A stretch of DNA of 64,000 nucleotides from Phlebotomus papatasi (Eukaryota; Arthropoda; Insecta; Diptera; Psychodidae), in NCBI RefSeq assembly GCF_024763615.1, contig NC_077224.1:19995078-20059077 (forward strand). The letters run 5' to 3'. Within the stretch, counting starts at the first letter, position 1; each line of letters begins with the position of its first letter. Shown piece after piece: positions 10,905 through 21,840 of the stretch. The notes below the pieces were generated by a model that was given only the letters and a program-made list of their open reading frames with translations, was not told the DNA's origin and searched no databases. The position numbers and the translations under genes are program-made.

Positions 10905-11239
10905 AGAAAATTCGATGGAAAATTTTACATCATCTTTCTTAAAGTCTTTGCACATGTTTAATCCTACTCTTTCGCACTCTTCTTCTTCTTTTGAACATCA
11001 CACCAAATTAAATTTAGTTCGGATTTTCAAACCGAAAAAGTGGAATAGACTTAGGCAATTTTTTTTAAAGAAAGAAAGGAGCACAAATTATGATTTTATG
11101 AAATAATATCGAGCTAAAACGTTTCGGCACACATTTTTAGCTCGATATTATTTCTTAAAATCGAAATTTGTGCCCATTTATTTCTCAAAGGATTTGCGTA
11201 AGTCTATCCCACTTTCTCGGTTTGGAAATCGGACTCTTA
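10905..11239. mobile_element. GGCTCCGGCAC-family inverted-arm elements, copies 1 and 2 (left part)
   Basis: Copy 1 runs from about 10905 to 11128. It has the family's core CTCTTTCGCACTCTTCTTCT and then the inverted GAAAAAGTGGAATAGACTTA, ending in GTTTCGGCACAC. Copy 2 starts in inverted orientation at about 11117 (CGGCACACATTTTTAGCTCG) and repeats AATAATATCGAGCTAAAA of copy 1 as a palindrome. Copy 2 is cut by the MITE at 11240. Confidence 0.65.
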
Positions 11240-11646
11240 CTGTGTTATCACACTTGCACATTAAAATTTTAATATGATTCACATTAATTGTCGCTGGTGT
11301 GAGTCCAAATGTGTAATTTGTGTGTTTGAATCATTTTATATTCAAAATTTGATCTATTTGTTGATAAAAAGGTAGACTTGGCCCGCAAAATTTGATATAA
11401 ATTGATTTATAGCATTAATGCGAAAAATTAATGCGATTTTCTCTTTAATTTTTTAATGTGAAAAATATTTATGCTTTAGGTAAATTTAAACTTATTTTTG
11501 CAGGCCAAGTCCACTTCTTTATCAATAAATAGAAAAACTGCAAATATTAAAGGACTCAAAGACACAAATAACATATTTGGACGCTCACAAGCGACAATTA
11601 ATGTGAATCACATTAAAATTTTAATGTGCAAGTGTGATAACGCTGT
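11240..11646. mobile_element. MITE with GTTATCACACTTGCAC ends (407 bp)
   Basis: The left arm GTGTTATCACACTTGCACAT continues through TTAATATGATTCACATTAAT and TGTCGCTGGTG. The right arm (about 11570-11646) is the inverted copy over about 85 bp. TA flanks both ends (11238-11239 and 11647-11648). It is inserted in a GGCTCCGGCAC-family element. There is no coding sequence. Confidence 0.8.
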
Positions 11647-11648
11647 TA

Positions 11649-11870
11649 CACATATTAGTAAAATTTCATGAAAGCAAAATTCATATATATTTCTTTATCA
11701 GACGTTTTACATATTGTATCTCACTCTCCTTCTTCTTATAAAATGTCAAATATGAATTTAATGTATAGTATCAATTTTGAGGGTGAAAGAGTTGAATAGA
11801 CACTAATAAAACGTATAGAGAAAAAAGGATAAGGATTTTGATTTCATGAAATTTTCCTCATTTAAAAGAT
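11649..11870. mobile_element. GGCTCCGGCAC-family element, degraded copy 3
   Basis: It shows the family order: AAATTTCATGAAA, then TCTCACTCTCCTTCTTCTT, then inverted GTGAAAGAGTTGAATAGACAC, and finally TTTTGATTTCATGAAATTTTC. It starts right after the MITE that split copy 2. Confidence 0.5.
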
Positions 11871-11874
11871 GTCT

Positions 11875-12048
11875 TAGGGTGTAACACTTTGACAATACCA
11901 TATAAGAAATTTTAATCAAGTCTCAGGAGAACTTTTTCGAAAAAGTTATTCTGTAGTCGTGATATTGTCATGTGACATTGTCAGAAGTGTCATATTTCAG
12001 ATTTCTGGCAATCCAAATAAAAATAAATTTAGTTAAAGAAATCAGTGA
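11875..12048. mobile_element. fragment of the GGAATTCTGTAA-ended element (as at 27817-28163)
   Basis: It matches the reverse complement of about 28005-28130: TCTCAGGAGAACTTTTTCGA, ATTCTGTAGTCGTG, CATGTGACATTGTCAGAAGT and ATTTCTGGCAAT appear in the same order. The terminal GGAATTCTGTAA is missing, so this is an internal fragment. Confidence 0.6.
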
Positions 12049-12248
12049 AGACAGACTATATTTGCATATCTTTAACAAAAGATATTTTATTTAAAAAAAT
12101 CAATGAATTGCATTTTCGTTTCGAACTTAAGTTATATGAGAAAAAAGCTCGATTTTTGACAACCAAAAAATTTAATTCCCATTTTTTCGAGCAATTTTCA
12201 AGGTAGAGAGCTGTGATTTGAGGGTTTTCATTAGAGTGTTGAAAGATA

Positions 12249-12517
12249 AGGTAAAGTGCCCTCACTCGACCGGATCCTCGTCTCGACCGATAGATTTATT
12301 TATTCAATTTATTTATATTTGCTATAATATTTTGCGTATGATCTAACATCAGTGGGACAATTATTCCGTGAATAATACGAACCAGTGACAAATTTATGGA
12401 AATTGACGATCCATAAAATTGACCATCAAACAATTGACCATCAAACCATCAAACATTCACAAATTGACCCATCATCGGTCGAATAGAGGAACCAGGTCGA
12501 GTCAGGGTACTTTACCT
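12249..12517. mobile_element. MITE, TAGGGGAAAG group (269 bp)
   Basis: It is flanked by TA (12247-12248 and 12518-12519). The left end is AGGTAAAGTGCCCTCACTCG and then ACC. The reverse complement of the right end is AGGTAAAGTACCCTGACTCG and then ACC, continuing to a shared CGACCGAT. The arms are about 45 bp. It is non-coding. Confidence 0.85.
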
Positions 12518-12523
12518 TATAGG

Positions 12524-12685
12524 GTTCTGGTCAAAATCCCGAAAGTCAAACTCCTGCATCACTTAAATAGACCAAAAATAGCCCAAAGCCTTTACTTTCT
12601 CAGGATTTATCTTCAGATGATTATTTTCTAAAGTAAGTTCATTTTCATCATTTTTTGGTGTTTTACTGACCGAATTGTTTTTGAT
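12524..12685. other. spacer with one unit of the GGGATTTTGG word family
   Basis: GGTCAAAATCCCGAAAGTCAA at about 12530 is one reverse-oriented unit of the family expanded at 20305-21275. I see nothing else. Confidence 0.4.
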
Positions 12686-12686
12686 A

Positions 12687-13596
12687 GGGGAGACTGGGGC
12701 AAAAAGTCCAAAAACTGATATTTAATTTTTTTACAAGCTACTCGAGCGCTTAAAAATTTCTAATCAGCGCAGTTTTATAAGAAATTTACCGCTCTACAAC
12801 TTTGTGAAAGTAATTTTCCTCTATTTTGTAAGGAAATACGATTATCGAGCCGATTTTTAAAAGGTAATTTTGTGATAATTCTCAAAAATGCTGGGACAAA
12901 TAGTACCAGACATAGGATAATATCACATTTTGATTCGCTTCATTACGGGCTTCCGTAAATATGAAAAAATACCTAGAGGACATATTTTCATAGAAAATTT
13001 ATTCATCTACACCTTTGTAAAATACCGTTTTCTCTGCGAGAAATGTGGGAAAACGAGGAAAGTGCTTTTCAAGCTATTTTAGAAAAAACACACAAAAGAC
13101 TGCAAATCCTTTGACCAATCTAAACAACAAGCGGCGAGACATGATAATGACGTTTCTTTTCGCCGTGAGACGTCAGAAATTGTTTCGGTTTTTGTTACTT
13201 TTTGTTCTATACTTTTTGTTACTTTTTACCCCAAGTGGCCATTTTTAATAAAAGGATTTCTGGAGCAAAGAACTTTTGTGAAATTCCAAAATAAATAGCG
13301 GATTCGTATTCAAAAAATCCAAATTATTTAGAAAATATTCACCAGTACATCAATTTTGGAAAAGAAGTAGCTAATAATTGTTATCTTCTGCTAGGAAAAT
13401 ATTTCAAAAATAGGGCTAAAAATTTCGATATTTTTTTTTATTTTCTAAATTCCTTGTTCGAATTCTAAGAAACTTACGACATTGAAGAAGGTCTATGGAG
13501 GCTATCTATAGAAAAAAATTTGAGCCGATATCTTTTTTACCTTGGAAGATATTGAATTTTGAATTTTTCGATTTGTGACTTTGCCACAGTCTCCCC
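12687..13596. mobile_element. GGGGAGACTGGGGCAAAAAGT-ended DNA element (910 bp)
   Basis: The left end is GGGGAGACTGGGGCAAAAAG after a TA (12685-12686). The reverse complement of the right end is GGGGAGACTGTGGCAAAGTC. The right 300 bp recur at 40301-40598 with clear identity (AGCGGATTCGTATTCAAAAA, AAATATTTCAAAAATAGGGC, TTGAAGAAGGTCTATGGAGG). The frame at 13045-13248 shows no transposase motif, so this is a non-autonomous element of the TAGGGG group. Confidence 0.75.
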
Positions 13597-15827
13597 AAAT
13601 ATCTTCTAACCGATTTAGTAAATTTTTAGCGATTTTAGAAATTTTAAAAATCATGATGAATTTCGGCTAATTTAATAATAGGTAAATTTATTATAGAAAT
13701 CATAAGTCATTACCCCAGTTTCTCAAACTGAAATTCTTAAAAGTAGAGCTTAAAAGTAGTACAGCACGTTATAAATCAATGACTAAGAAAACAATTCCCA
13801 GTTGTAATCACAAATAAAAAGCTCTGTCTTGTCGTTTGAGAAGTTGTCAATGAATGAAATCACTTTGAAACATCAATCCCAATACAATTTATCTGCGATG
13901 TTTTTTTTTGTCTTGTGTGACTGCACAAGAAGGAACTTGCAGGAAAAGTTACCACCGACGACGGTGAGGTGGAGGTTTTTGAAGCACGCGACAAACATTA
14001 AGAAGAGAGATACCATAACCTTTTTCCATTCCACTGGGGATGACACACTAAAAAAAAAAGGAAGAAAGGTGGTGTACACCTGTTAGGGAAGTTTCTACGA
14101 AGCTTTGGATGCGTATGGGCTTACGGGGTGGGTAAGGGGGGGGATGAGACTTGGTGAAAGTATCCAATAAAAAAACAAAGTTGAAGTGTGAGAAAGTCTC
14201 GTTTGCACTTTATCACGTTCTTCGTCGCTTGGTGCCATACTAAAGAGATATGAGAAGGTGTTTTGGAGGCAGCAGCACCAAAAAAAAAAATAAATAAAGA
14301 AAGAAGAGCCGTGAGCTTTCAATGAAAATCATATTCAAAACCATATCGTCTTGGGCAATGTTTTCCCTCAAGCTATCTTAGCTCTCTTTATAAATAAAAA
14401 TCAATTCTTATTTTACCAACTTTCCTCGTTTTATTTCACTTTTTTGTGTCGATGGGAAAAATTCTCAGTTCGGAAAACTTTTGCACCCACGTGGGAGAAA
14501 AGCTTTGAGAGAGGTTGGGTAGTTCTCTTGGCGAAACTCAAAACGAGTGTGAAGCTTTTAAATTAAATATAGGATAGAATTATTATCTAGGTTAAAGGAG
14601 AGAATTTTCTCAATAAAAAAGACATTTATTTAACGACTTTTCCATATGTACACGTAGGGATATTAATGCCATGGGTCACGGAAAAAGCGTTGGGTGCGAG
14701 GATGTTTTCCGGGGGAGATGGAAAATTCATATAGACGCCAAATGATGGTCATAAAAGGCACTTTTTGACGGGGGATGTGATTCTTCCAAGGCAATCTCGT
14801 GTTGTTTCTTTTTTTTTATCTGGGAGGTCTCACAAGATAATATTCCTGACAAGAGTAAATCTTCCTATCCTCATACCCCATATTCCATCATTATGAAGCT
14901 TAATGGGTAGCTTTGGGCTCACATAAAGTGCGAAAGCCCCCAAAATTCGGCCAAGTTTTTATCGTCCAATTTTTGAATGCTTTCAAATGCACTTTTTATG
15001 TTGGAGCATGTCGTATTAGTAGGAAATAGGTTTCTGTGTCGGAAGTTGTGAAATTGTTTACTAATTTAACATTTGGAAAATTTAGTTGTTATTGAATCCT
15101 TTTGAGATTCTATACCAATATTGCTTTTGCGGTTTCCTTCTACACTCAAATATTCCACTTCAAAAGGATAATTAATTTGCAGGTGAGCTATTTGAATTTA
15201 GAAAATTAATAGTTTGTATGTGTAAATGGTTCTTTAAAGGAATTAATACTCATTAAAATGGGCAAGTAAACTATCCTGACACAATTTAAATTCCTGCGAA
15301 ATGGAGCTATCGTAAAAATCTTATTTTTGTTTACAGGAGAGAGGGAAATTTTTTAGATAGACGAAAGTAGCCTGCATTTGAATGTGAAAGATCCTGAGTA
15401 TTTAAACTTTTTTCTTTTATTTCCCAAAGCAAAAATTCTATTTTAATAATCAAAGTTAATGGAAAATAGTTAATAGTATTATTAGCATTAACTGAAAAGC
15501 CGGAAAGAGAGGTATATAGTATGCAAAATTTCAAATGGAAAATTACGTGTGATAGAAAGAATACACTAGTGGAGTTTTTTAAGCAATTCGAGCAATTTTC
15601 CATGCGTGCCAACTGTGATTCGGTCAGTTTTCGAGCGATTGTATTGCTGCCAACTTTGTAAGTAACGGGGAAATGCGAGGGAGAGGCTAGATTAAACAAT
15701 TGCTATCTCTTTTTGCCATTCTCGCAGTTCAAAAAGTATTGATCTTAATATTAATCTTATATGTGACATGGCCATTAGAATAAAATTTGTATCTTGAAAA
15801 ATAAGAAAAGAAAATGAAATACTCAAA
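13597..15827. other. unassigned, no recognised gene
   Basis: Several open frames of 68-122 codons occur on both strands (longest 15331-15699, minus), all in AT-rich sequence and without a domain I can name. Simple A-rich and T-rich runs are present. I see no inverted-end element. Confidence 0.4.
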
Positions 15828-15835
15828 GACTGAAG

Positions 15836-15945
15836 CAGAGGCGTGCAAGAACCGTTGAAACCGAATAAACGTCAATGGTCAAAACGCTACCAGAACAAAC
15901 TTATTTTGACGTTTATTCGGTTTTAACGGTTCTTGCACATCTCTG
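15836..15945. mobile_element. hAT-like MITE with 8-bp target duplication (110 bp)
   Basis: The termini are CAGAGGCGTGCAAGAACCGT and the inverted CAGAGATGTGCAAGAACCGT, extending about 42 bp through CCGAATAAACGTCAA. The 8-bp direct repeat GACTGAAG flanks it at 15828-15835 and 15946-15953. CAGAG-type ends with an 8-bp duplication are diagnostic of the hAT superfamily. The element is almost all inverted repeat and carries no gene. Confidence 0.9.
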
Positions 15946-16034
15946 GACTGAAGCATTCAATTGCAAGACACTTTTTTTCCATATTTTGTATGTTGGAAAA
16001 ACGATCTGTAATGTTACTTTCCTCACCTTTTACA

Positions 16035-16262
16035 CCATGAAAATTCAATGAAAACAAAAGTTTCATCCCTTTCCTTCTCAAACGTATTGAATATAAGTCT
16101 ATCCCTCTCTTTCATACTCCTCTTTTTCTTGCGAACATCAGAAAAAATCAATTTAGATTTGTGTGCGAAAGAAAGGGATAGACATGCAATACATTTGAGA
16201 AAAAAAGACAGTAGTGGTGCAAATTTTGATTTCAGGAAGTTTTTCTAATCTAAACTGTACTA
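16035..16262. mobile_element. GGCTCCGGCAC-family element, copy 4
   Basis: AAGTCTATCCCTCTCTTTCA with CTTGCGAACATC is followed by the inverted GCGAAAGAAAGGGATAGACA. Outer blocks TTTCATCCCTTTCCTTCTCA and GCAAATTTTGATTTCAGGAA follow the family order. Confidence 0.65.
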
Positions 16263-16273
16263 CTTATCTATAA

Positions 16274-16510
16274 TGGCTCCGGCACACGTTTTCGATCACG
16301 AAAATTTCATGAAGTCGAAATTGGAATCGCTTTCTTACACGTTTTGCATAAATGTCTATCTCATTTTGTGCATTCTTTTTTTTTAACAAGACAAATTCAA
16401 TTTAACTCAATCAAATTTAGAAGGCGAAAGAGTGAGAAAAAATTAAAATTAGGAAAAATGAGAAATAAAAAGGGTAAATTTGTTTTGAAATGTTTCACGC
16501 ACAGTTTTTG
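16274..16510. mobile_element. GGCTCCGGCAC-family element, copy 5 (degraded)
   Basis: It starts GGCTCCGGCACACGTTTTCG ATCACGAAAATTTCATGAA. It has TAAATGTCTATCTCATTTTG and the inverted GCGAAAGAGTGAGA, and ends near TTTCACGCACAGTTTTTGAT. Confidence 0.6.
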
Positions 16511-16865
16511 ATTTAGTGATTTAAAAAAATTGTGTATTTAGTTTTCGGGATTTTTTTTTTTCAGGATCAAATATTTCTATAAAATAAAATAAATATTTGT
16601 ATAAAATTCATATTTTCTTTAAGAAAAAAATAAATAAATAGTAATGTTTTAGGGGTCATCAGTAAAATTATCCAATTTGGTCAGTTAGAAGCAAAAATTG
16701 TCAGTGAAAAATTAAATGGTCAGTAAAAAATGAAATGTTGTCAGTAAAAATTTAAAATCAGCAGTTTAATCAGTAAAACTATTTGATTAGGCCAGAAAAA
16801 AATTAAAAAATAAGCGGTAAGATATTAAGAACAAGTAATAAAAATATACAACCTGGATACACTCA

Positions 16866-17312
16866 GTCCCGGCATTAAGTCCTTCGGGATTATGCACCTA
16901 CCGAAATTATGCACATACAATTATGCAAGTTTGCCTACCCTTGAGAGTCAATTTTAGAAATAATTTTTGAAATACGCCTGAATGTATACGCGGGAGATTT
17001 TAAAACATTTTGCTACTTTTTCAGAATAAAACCTTAATTTCTTTTATTAAGTAAAAAATTTTTAAATAACCATTTATTGATGAACTCTAGCCAAAAAGTA
17101 TTGTTTGTTAATACATTTCTATTAAACAGTTGAATCTTTTTGTTTGAATTACTTTTACTTCGCGCGAAATTCGTTCTACGACAGATTTATTCAAAAGAAA
17201 ACCCCTGCAGGTATGCAAATTTTCTAGATGCTTATTGCCATTTCGCGGGCTTTTTTCGGTCCCTAAAATGTGTACAATGCCGGGATCGCCGGGATCGCCG
17301 GGATCTAAGCAA
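16866..17312. mobile_element. GGGATTATGCAC-family element, copy A (nested)
   Basis: CGGGATTATGCACCTACC lies near the left end. On the right are GGTATGCAAATTTTCTAGAT and CGGTCCCTAAAATGTGTACA, then ATGCCGGGAT, so GGGATTATGCAC and its inverted form mark the ends. A second copy with the same right half is at 53287-53450. The frame at 17140-17418 runs through the repeat and is not taken as a gene. Confidence 0.55.
17279..17306. repeat. short tandem repeat, CCGGGATCG x3
   Basis: Three consecutive copies of the 9-base unit CCGGGATCG lie at the right end of the GGGATTATGCAC element. GATCCCGGC-type ends fit the element's terminal motif, so this may be slippage at the terminus. Confidence 0.8.
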
Positions 17313-17938
17313 AAACTTAAAATGTATTCAGCTAGAATTACAAATGAGCAGTAAAATATTCAATTTTGTCTGTAAAAATATTCGATTTGGCCATCAAAGA
17401 ATTCAAAATGAGCGGTAAAAATATTTAACTTGGCCAGTAAAAATAATTAAAAATGAGTAGTAAGATATTAAAAAATAGCAGTAAAATATCAAAAAATGAG
17501 CAGAAAAATATCCAATTTGACCAGTAAATAATTAAAACTTGGTGAGTAAAAAGTGAAATTTTGAACTTTTCTGTTTGTCTTTATCTTACCTAAAAACAAT
17601 CAAACAACTTACGATCAATTTTAAAAATCAAGAAAGTATTTTTGAAAATTTCATGAAGTTTTGAAAATTTTCACTAAATTTCCCCAGTTCTTCCAAATCA
17701 TTTTGAAATGCTAAAAAGCTAATTCAAAATGTTTTTGAAAATATCATGGAAATTTCGACGTTTCGTAGACTTTTCAAATAGTTTGGGTGAATTTCCGTGA
17801 GAATTTCCAAAATTTCATGAAAACTTTACAAACATTTTCTATATCTCTTTATATTTTATTGTAAGTAGTTTATTAGAATTTTTGTAAGAAAAATGGAATA
17901 GAGAAGTCCAAAAATTTGCTGACTGATTTTTATTTTTC

Positions 17939-18130
17939 TATGGCTCCAGCATACTATTAAGACTGTAAAATATTAATAAATCAAAATTCGTGTCTCTTTC
18001 TTCCTCAAAAGACCTACATAAATGTATCCCATTCCTTAAATAACAAAATTCAATTGAGCTAAATTTAATGTGATGTGATTTTCAGAAGAAGAAGAAGAGT
18101 GCGAAAGTATTTAGCTTTGTAATGCTAAAA
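17939..18130. mobile_element. GGCTCCGGCAC-family element, copy 6 (partial)
   Basis: It starts ATGGCTCCAGCATACTATTA. It has the CGTGTCTCTTTCTTCCTCAA and AAATGTATCCCATTCC blocks, then the inverted AGAAGAAGAAGAGTGCGAAA. The right end is lost. Confidence 0.55.
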
Positions 18131-18149
18131 ATTGTCGATATTCAGATAC

Positions 18150-18340
18150 CTTTCTTTCATAAGCATTTTGCGTATTTCTATCCCACTCTTGCGCACTCTT
18201 CTTCTTCTTTGGAACATCAAAACGAATTGAATTTAGTCGAATCTACCTTGAAGTGCGAAAGAGTGGGATAGACAATGCAAGTCGTTTGAGAAAAAAATGG
18301 TTTTCTGAAAACAACATTCTTATCAAAATTGAATTCCGGA
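18150..18340. mobile_element. GGCTCCGGCAC-family element, copy 7 (core)
   Basis: TTTCTATCCCACTCTTGCGC and ACTCTTCTTCTTCTTTGGAA are followed by the inverted AGTGCGAAAGAGTGGGATAG. This is the best conserved core of the family in the window. Confidence 0.65.
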
Positions 18341-18355
18341 AACGCCGAATTCCTG

Positions 18356-18595
18356 ATGGCTCTGGCACAACTTTTAGATCAGTAAAATTTCCAAAAATTA
18401 TGTAAAGTCAAAATTTACATCCCTTTCTGTCTTAAAATTTTTGAATATGTTTATCTTACTACTTCCTATTCTTCTTCCTCTGAGCCTTGAATTTGAATTT
18501 AGTTCAACTCAATTTTGAGTCTGAAAAAGTGAGATAGACTAATACAATTTTGATTTCAATAAATTTTACCGATTTAAAAGCTGTGCCGGAGGCAT
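18356..18595. mobile_element. GGCTCCGGCAC-family element, copy 8, complete (240 bp)
   Basis: Both ends are present: ATGGCTCTGGCACAACTTTT and, inverted at the right, ATGCCTCCGGCACAGCTTTT, each followed by A(A/G)ATC(A/G)GTAAAATTT. The interior holds the GTTTATCTTACT / GTGAGATAGAC inverted pair. It is non-coding and defines the family boundaries. Confidence 0.8.
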
Positions 18596-20279
18596 GATAA
18601 ACCAATTTGGATATTAGGACTTTTATAGTATAGTAATAATTTATTAGTGATGCGAAACAATTCTAAAATACTTTTAAGATTATTACAATTTTTTTTAATT
18701 GTGAGAAAATTGTCTGAAATCTAAATTGATTATTCGGGAAGTAACCAAATTTGTTTTTTACTTTTATAAGATTAACACTATGAAAACTTCTAAAGTTTTT
18801 TTTTCAAAAGAGGAGATAAATTTCAGAAAAAAAATCATAATTTCCTTTTATAAAAATATTAAATAATTATATAAAAATTGAGGCAATATCCATATCTTTC
18901 AAGTATCCCCGTTCTTCCCTAAATTTTAAATGGCCAATATTTAAATGCATCACTTCAATAGCCTAATTAACTCTTCCATTTCAATATCAAGCGTCATATT
19001 CGGAATTCATTAAAATGAACTAAAACTGAACTGAAAATAAATTTGGTATGAGTATAATTCAAACTAATTAAATAAACAAATTGCAAATTTATACATGACA
19101 TAACACAATTTAATTGCTTGTGGTACAAATAAATGTGTACCACTTTTTTTTTTACCCCTGACCAGACTTCCCTCGAAAATTTATGAATTGAGTTGGTTTA
19201 CAATTTTTTTTTACGGATTCAATTCAAAAGCTCGACCATGTTCTGAACATTTCATATGCACACAAAAGTGGGTGGAGAGCTTTTTGCAAGCTGTTGAAGA
19301 GAGATAGAAAGAGAAAGAGTTATGATGAAAAAAAGTCATTACAAAGACCTAGGTTCGCTGGAGCTGAAAAATGGCAGAGAAAATAATAATGTGAAAATAT
19401 AAAATTAAATCAAAAGTGAGTCACAATTTAATCAAATTGCACCAAACCAGAAATTATTTGGAAAAAGTCACATACATACACGGGGTTAAAATTGATGAGA
19501 ATGGTAGAGACAAATTGACAAATTGCATGTTGGTGTAATTTAAAAAGTTTTATCATTTTCTCTCAACCGCTTGAGTTTAAATTAAGTTGAAATTGTGCGG
19601 TATTGAACATCCTCACAATAAATAGTCGTCTAGACTGTGAGAGGGAGGGAGGGAGGGGGAGAGCAAATGCATTAACTATTATTTGCTTGCGAGAAAGGTT
19701 GTCGTTTAAAAATTTTTCTGGAGGCAGCTGCAGGAAAAGTCAGTAAAAAGCTCAGCTGAATTCCAACTCAAGTCAGCGAAAAGTCCTTTCTGTTTTTGAG
19801 GGTGTCGCGCGCATTTCTGTGGGAGAGAGCTCACACAAAAAAAAAACTATTCAACATCTCTGGTGAGCAATAAAAAGCACACTCGTCCATTTATGAATGT
19901 AATACAGGAAACAAATTGATGTAACGTGACTTGAGATTTAATTTCAGTGCCCTTAGTGAGCTTTTTCTACATATACACACCCACCCCCGAAAGCTCTTTT
20001 TTTTCCTAGAGAAAAGCTCAAGAGTTAGCAAGAAAAACATGCTGGGAAAATTATGTGTTGTGTATGTACAGTTTTCGCCTTAAATTAAGTGAAAGCTTAG
20101 TGATGTTTTGAAAAAAAAAAAAAATGCAGAATTAAACAATAGCAAAAGGAAATTTACATGATGCTCGTTATCAAATAAATTGAAATATCACCTAAAACAA
20201 AAATTACAACCATCGCTGAATAAGTGAATCTTATAAAGGTCTTAAAGATTGTTTAAAAACAAATTTATAACGGAAATTT
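18596..20279. other. unassigned; includes GGGA-rich tract
   Basis: No gene is recognised. A short purine tract (GAGGGAGGGAGGGAGGGGGA, about 19640-19660) and GA-rich sequence at 19297-19320 could be regulatory in an insect genome, but nothing here proves it. Confidence 0.4.
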
Positions 20280-21275
20280 TGGGTTTTTTCCAATGAGCAA
20301 TACTGACACATGGTGCTGTCCAAAATCCCCTGAGAGCCAAAATTCGAAAGTCAAAATCCCGGAGGACAAAATCCTGAACGCCAATAATTCGAAAACCAAA
20401 ATTCCGAATAGTCAAATATCCTGAAAGGGACGAAGTTCGGAATAATTTCCCAAAAAACAATCCCTTTGCCTCAAAAAAGCGCAGGTACAATCATGGGAGT
20501 AGCTGTGACACTTTTAAAAATTCGGGAGTATGGCTTTCGGGTTTTGGTTTTCGGGATTTTGGTTTTTCGCGATTTTGATTTTTCAGAATTTTTGTTTTTC
20601 ATGATTTTGGATTTAAAAATATTGGTTTTCAGGATTTTGACTTTTCGAAATTTTGATCTATTGGGGTTTTGTTCGAATACTATATCTGACGTAGTTGTAT
20701 AGTCTCTTCAGTTTCTTCCGGTGTTCGTCAGAGGATTGTCTTCTTCTCAAACCAAAAAGACTAAATTTTTCTCCAAAGCTTTCAACCCTCGGTATGGGTC
20801 TTCCTCAGTGGTTCAATTACAATCTTATGAATGATTTGGAATCGTCTTTCGTCTTCGTAGCAATACACATAGTCACTAAAAACTTACTTTCTTTCGGAAA
20901 TGGGAATTTTTAAATATTATTACTAATTTTAATTTAGTTCAATTTTTGTCTATCTGCTGCTTTCTCTTCAGAGGTTTTGTTCCAATTTGGAACTGAGAGA
21001 AACTGAAAAGAATATTGGGATTTTGGTTTTTCGGGACTTTGGCGTTCGGATATCGGTCTCCTCAGAATTTTGACTTTTCGGGATTTTCTTTTTGGAATTT
21101 TTTGATTATTGAGATTTTAGCTTTCAGTATTTTGACTTTTCTGGATTTTGACATTTCGAAATTTTGACTTTTCCGGATTTTGGCCTTCGGAATTTTGACT
21201 TTTCAGGATTTTAATGTTTAGATTTTGGCCTTCTCCGGATTTTGGTGTCCGAGACTTTTACTAGGACCCCTGAAA
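20280..21275. repeat. word-array element, GGGATTTTGG family, inverted halves
   Basis: At 20305-20440 the words are CCAAAATCCC, CCAAAATTCGAAAGTCAAAA and similar. At 20540-20665 and 21010-21255 the complementary forms GGGATTTTGGTTTTTCG, GGAATTTTGACTTTTC and the like are packed every 18-25 bp. The two arms are therefore in opposite orientation around an ordinary centre (20690-21000). The right end is AGGACCCCTG. Frames such as 20466-20702 are phenylalanine-rich read-through of the repeat. Confidence 0.7.
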
Positions 21276-21609
21276 CAATATTGTTACCTAATTTAGGGCC
21301 CAAAAAATTAAACTGACCATCGAGATTGTTCATCCTGTAAAATTTCGCAATGATTGATTAAGTAGGTAGAGACATCTTATGCAAAGCACCTCTGTAACGA
21401 ATCAGACAAAACCCTATCAAGGAATCGTATTTAATCGTTTAATAATTGGAAAAATCATTAAACGCTCTTTGTAGTAAGTCGAGAAGATCAAAAAAGTGCT
21501 TTTTTTTATGCAAACGCTAAATGACGAAAGATAGAGGCTGGTGCCCTAGACAGATTTACGGGTTAAATCTAGTCTTAGTTGTACGTGTGTCTATCACTTT
21601 AGGATGAGA
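21276..21609. other. unassigned spacer
   Basis: I see no gene or repeat that I can support. Confidence 0.4.
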
Positions 21610-21840
21610 ATCTCAGTGGCGCATTATGCAAGACCGTTGGACCTTGGGCGGATGAGATCTCTGACTTGACTCGCAAAGTTGTGAGTTCGAGTCCCGTCCG
21701 GTGCAAGCAACCTAATGTCAGAAAAAGACATTATTACTGTGATAATGCGTAATAAAATGCACCGCCTCTGCCCACAAAAACTCTGGGAGCATGGAAGAAG
21801 CATCCACACTGACATGAGGGAAGGCGCTCCTGAACGGTCT
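21610..21840 (+). mobile_element. tRNA-derived SINE, family 2, copy 1
   Basis: The B-box-like AGTTCGAGTCC is at 21684-21694, within TTGTGAGTTCGAGTCCCGTC CGGTGCAA, a tRNA T-arm context. The upstream A box is decayed. The same T-arm block occurs inverted at 40252-40262. The 3' end is unclear because the next element joins at about 21841. It is not a functional tRNA, since no cloverleaf could be closed. Confidence 0.6.

Larger units (their letters stand above)
16655..17565. repeat. word-array region, CAGTAAAATATTCAATTTGGC family, split by another element
   Basis: Irregular copies of (A/G)GCAGTAAAATATT, TCAGTAAAAATT and CAATTTGGCCAGTAAAA fill 16655-16860 and 17335-17565. Between them lies the GGGATTATGCAC element (16866-17312). 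A smaller block of the same words is at 34530-34660. It does not code. Confidence 0.6.

Noticed and set aside
15331..15699. 122-codon minus-strand frame
   Set aside because: AT-biased composition, no domain, no conserved neighbour; expected by chance in this composition.
20280..21275. Regularly recurring words suggestive of a CRISPR array
   Set aside because: The words are degenerate, change orientation, and have no uniform spacers. The genome is eukaryotic and no cas genes are present.
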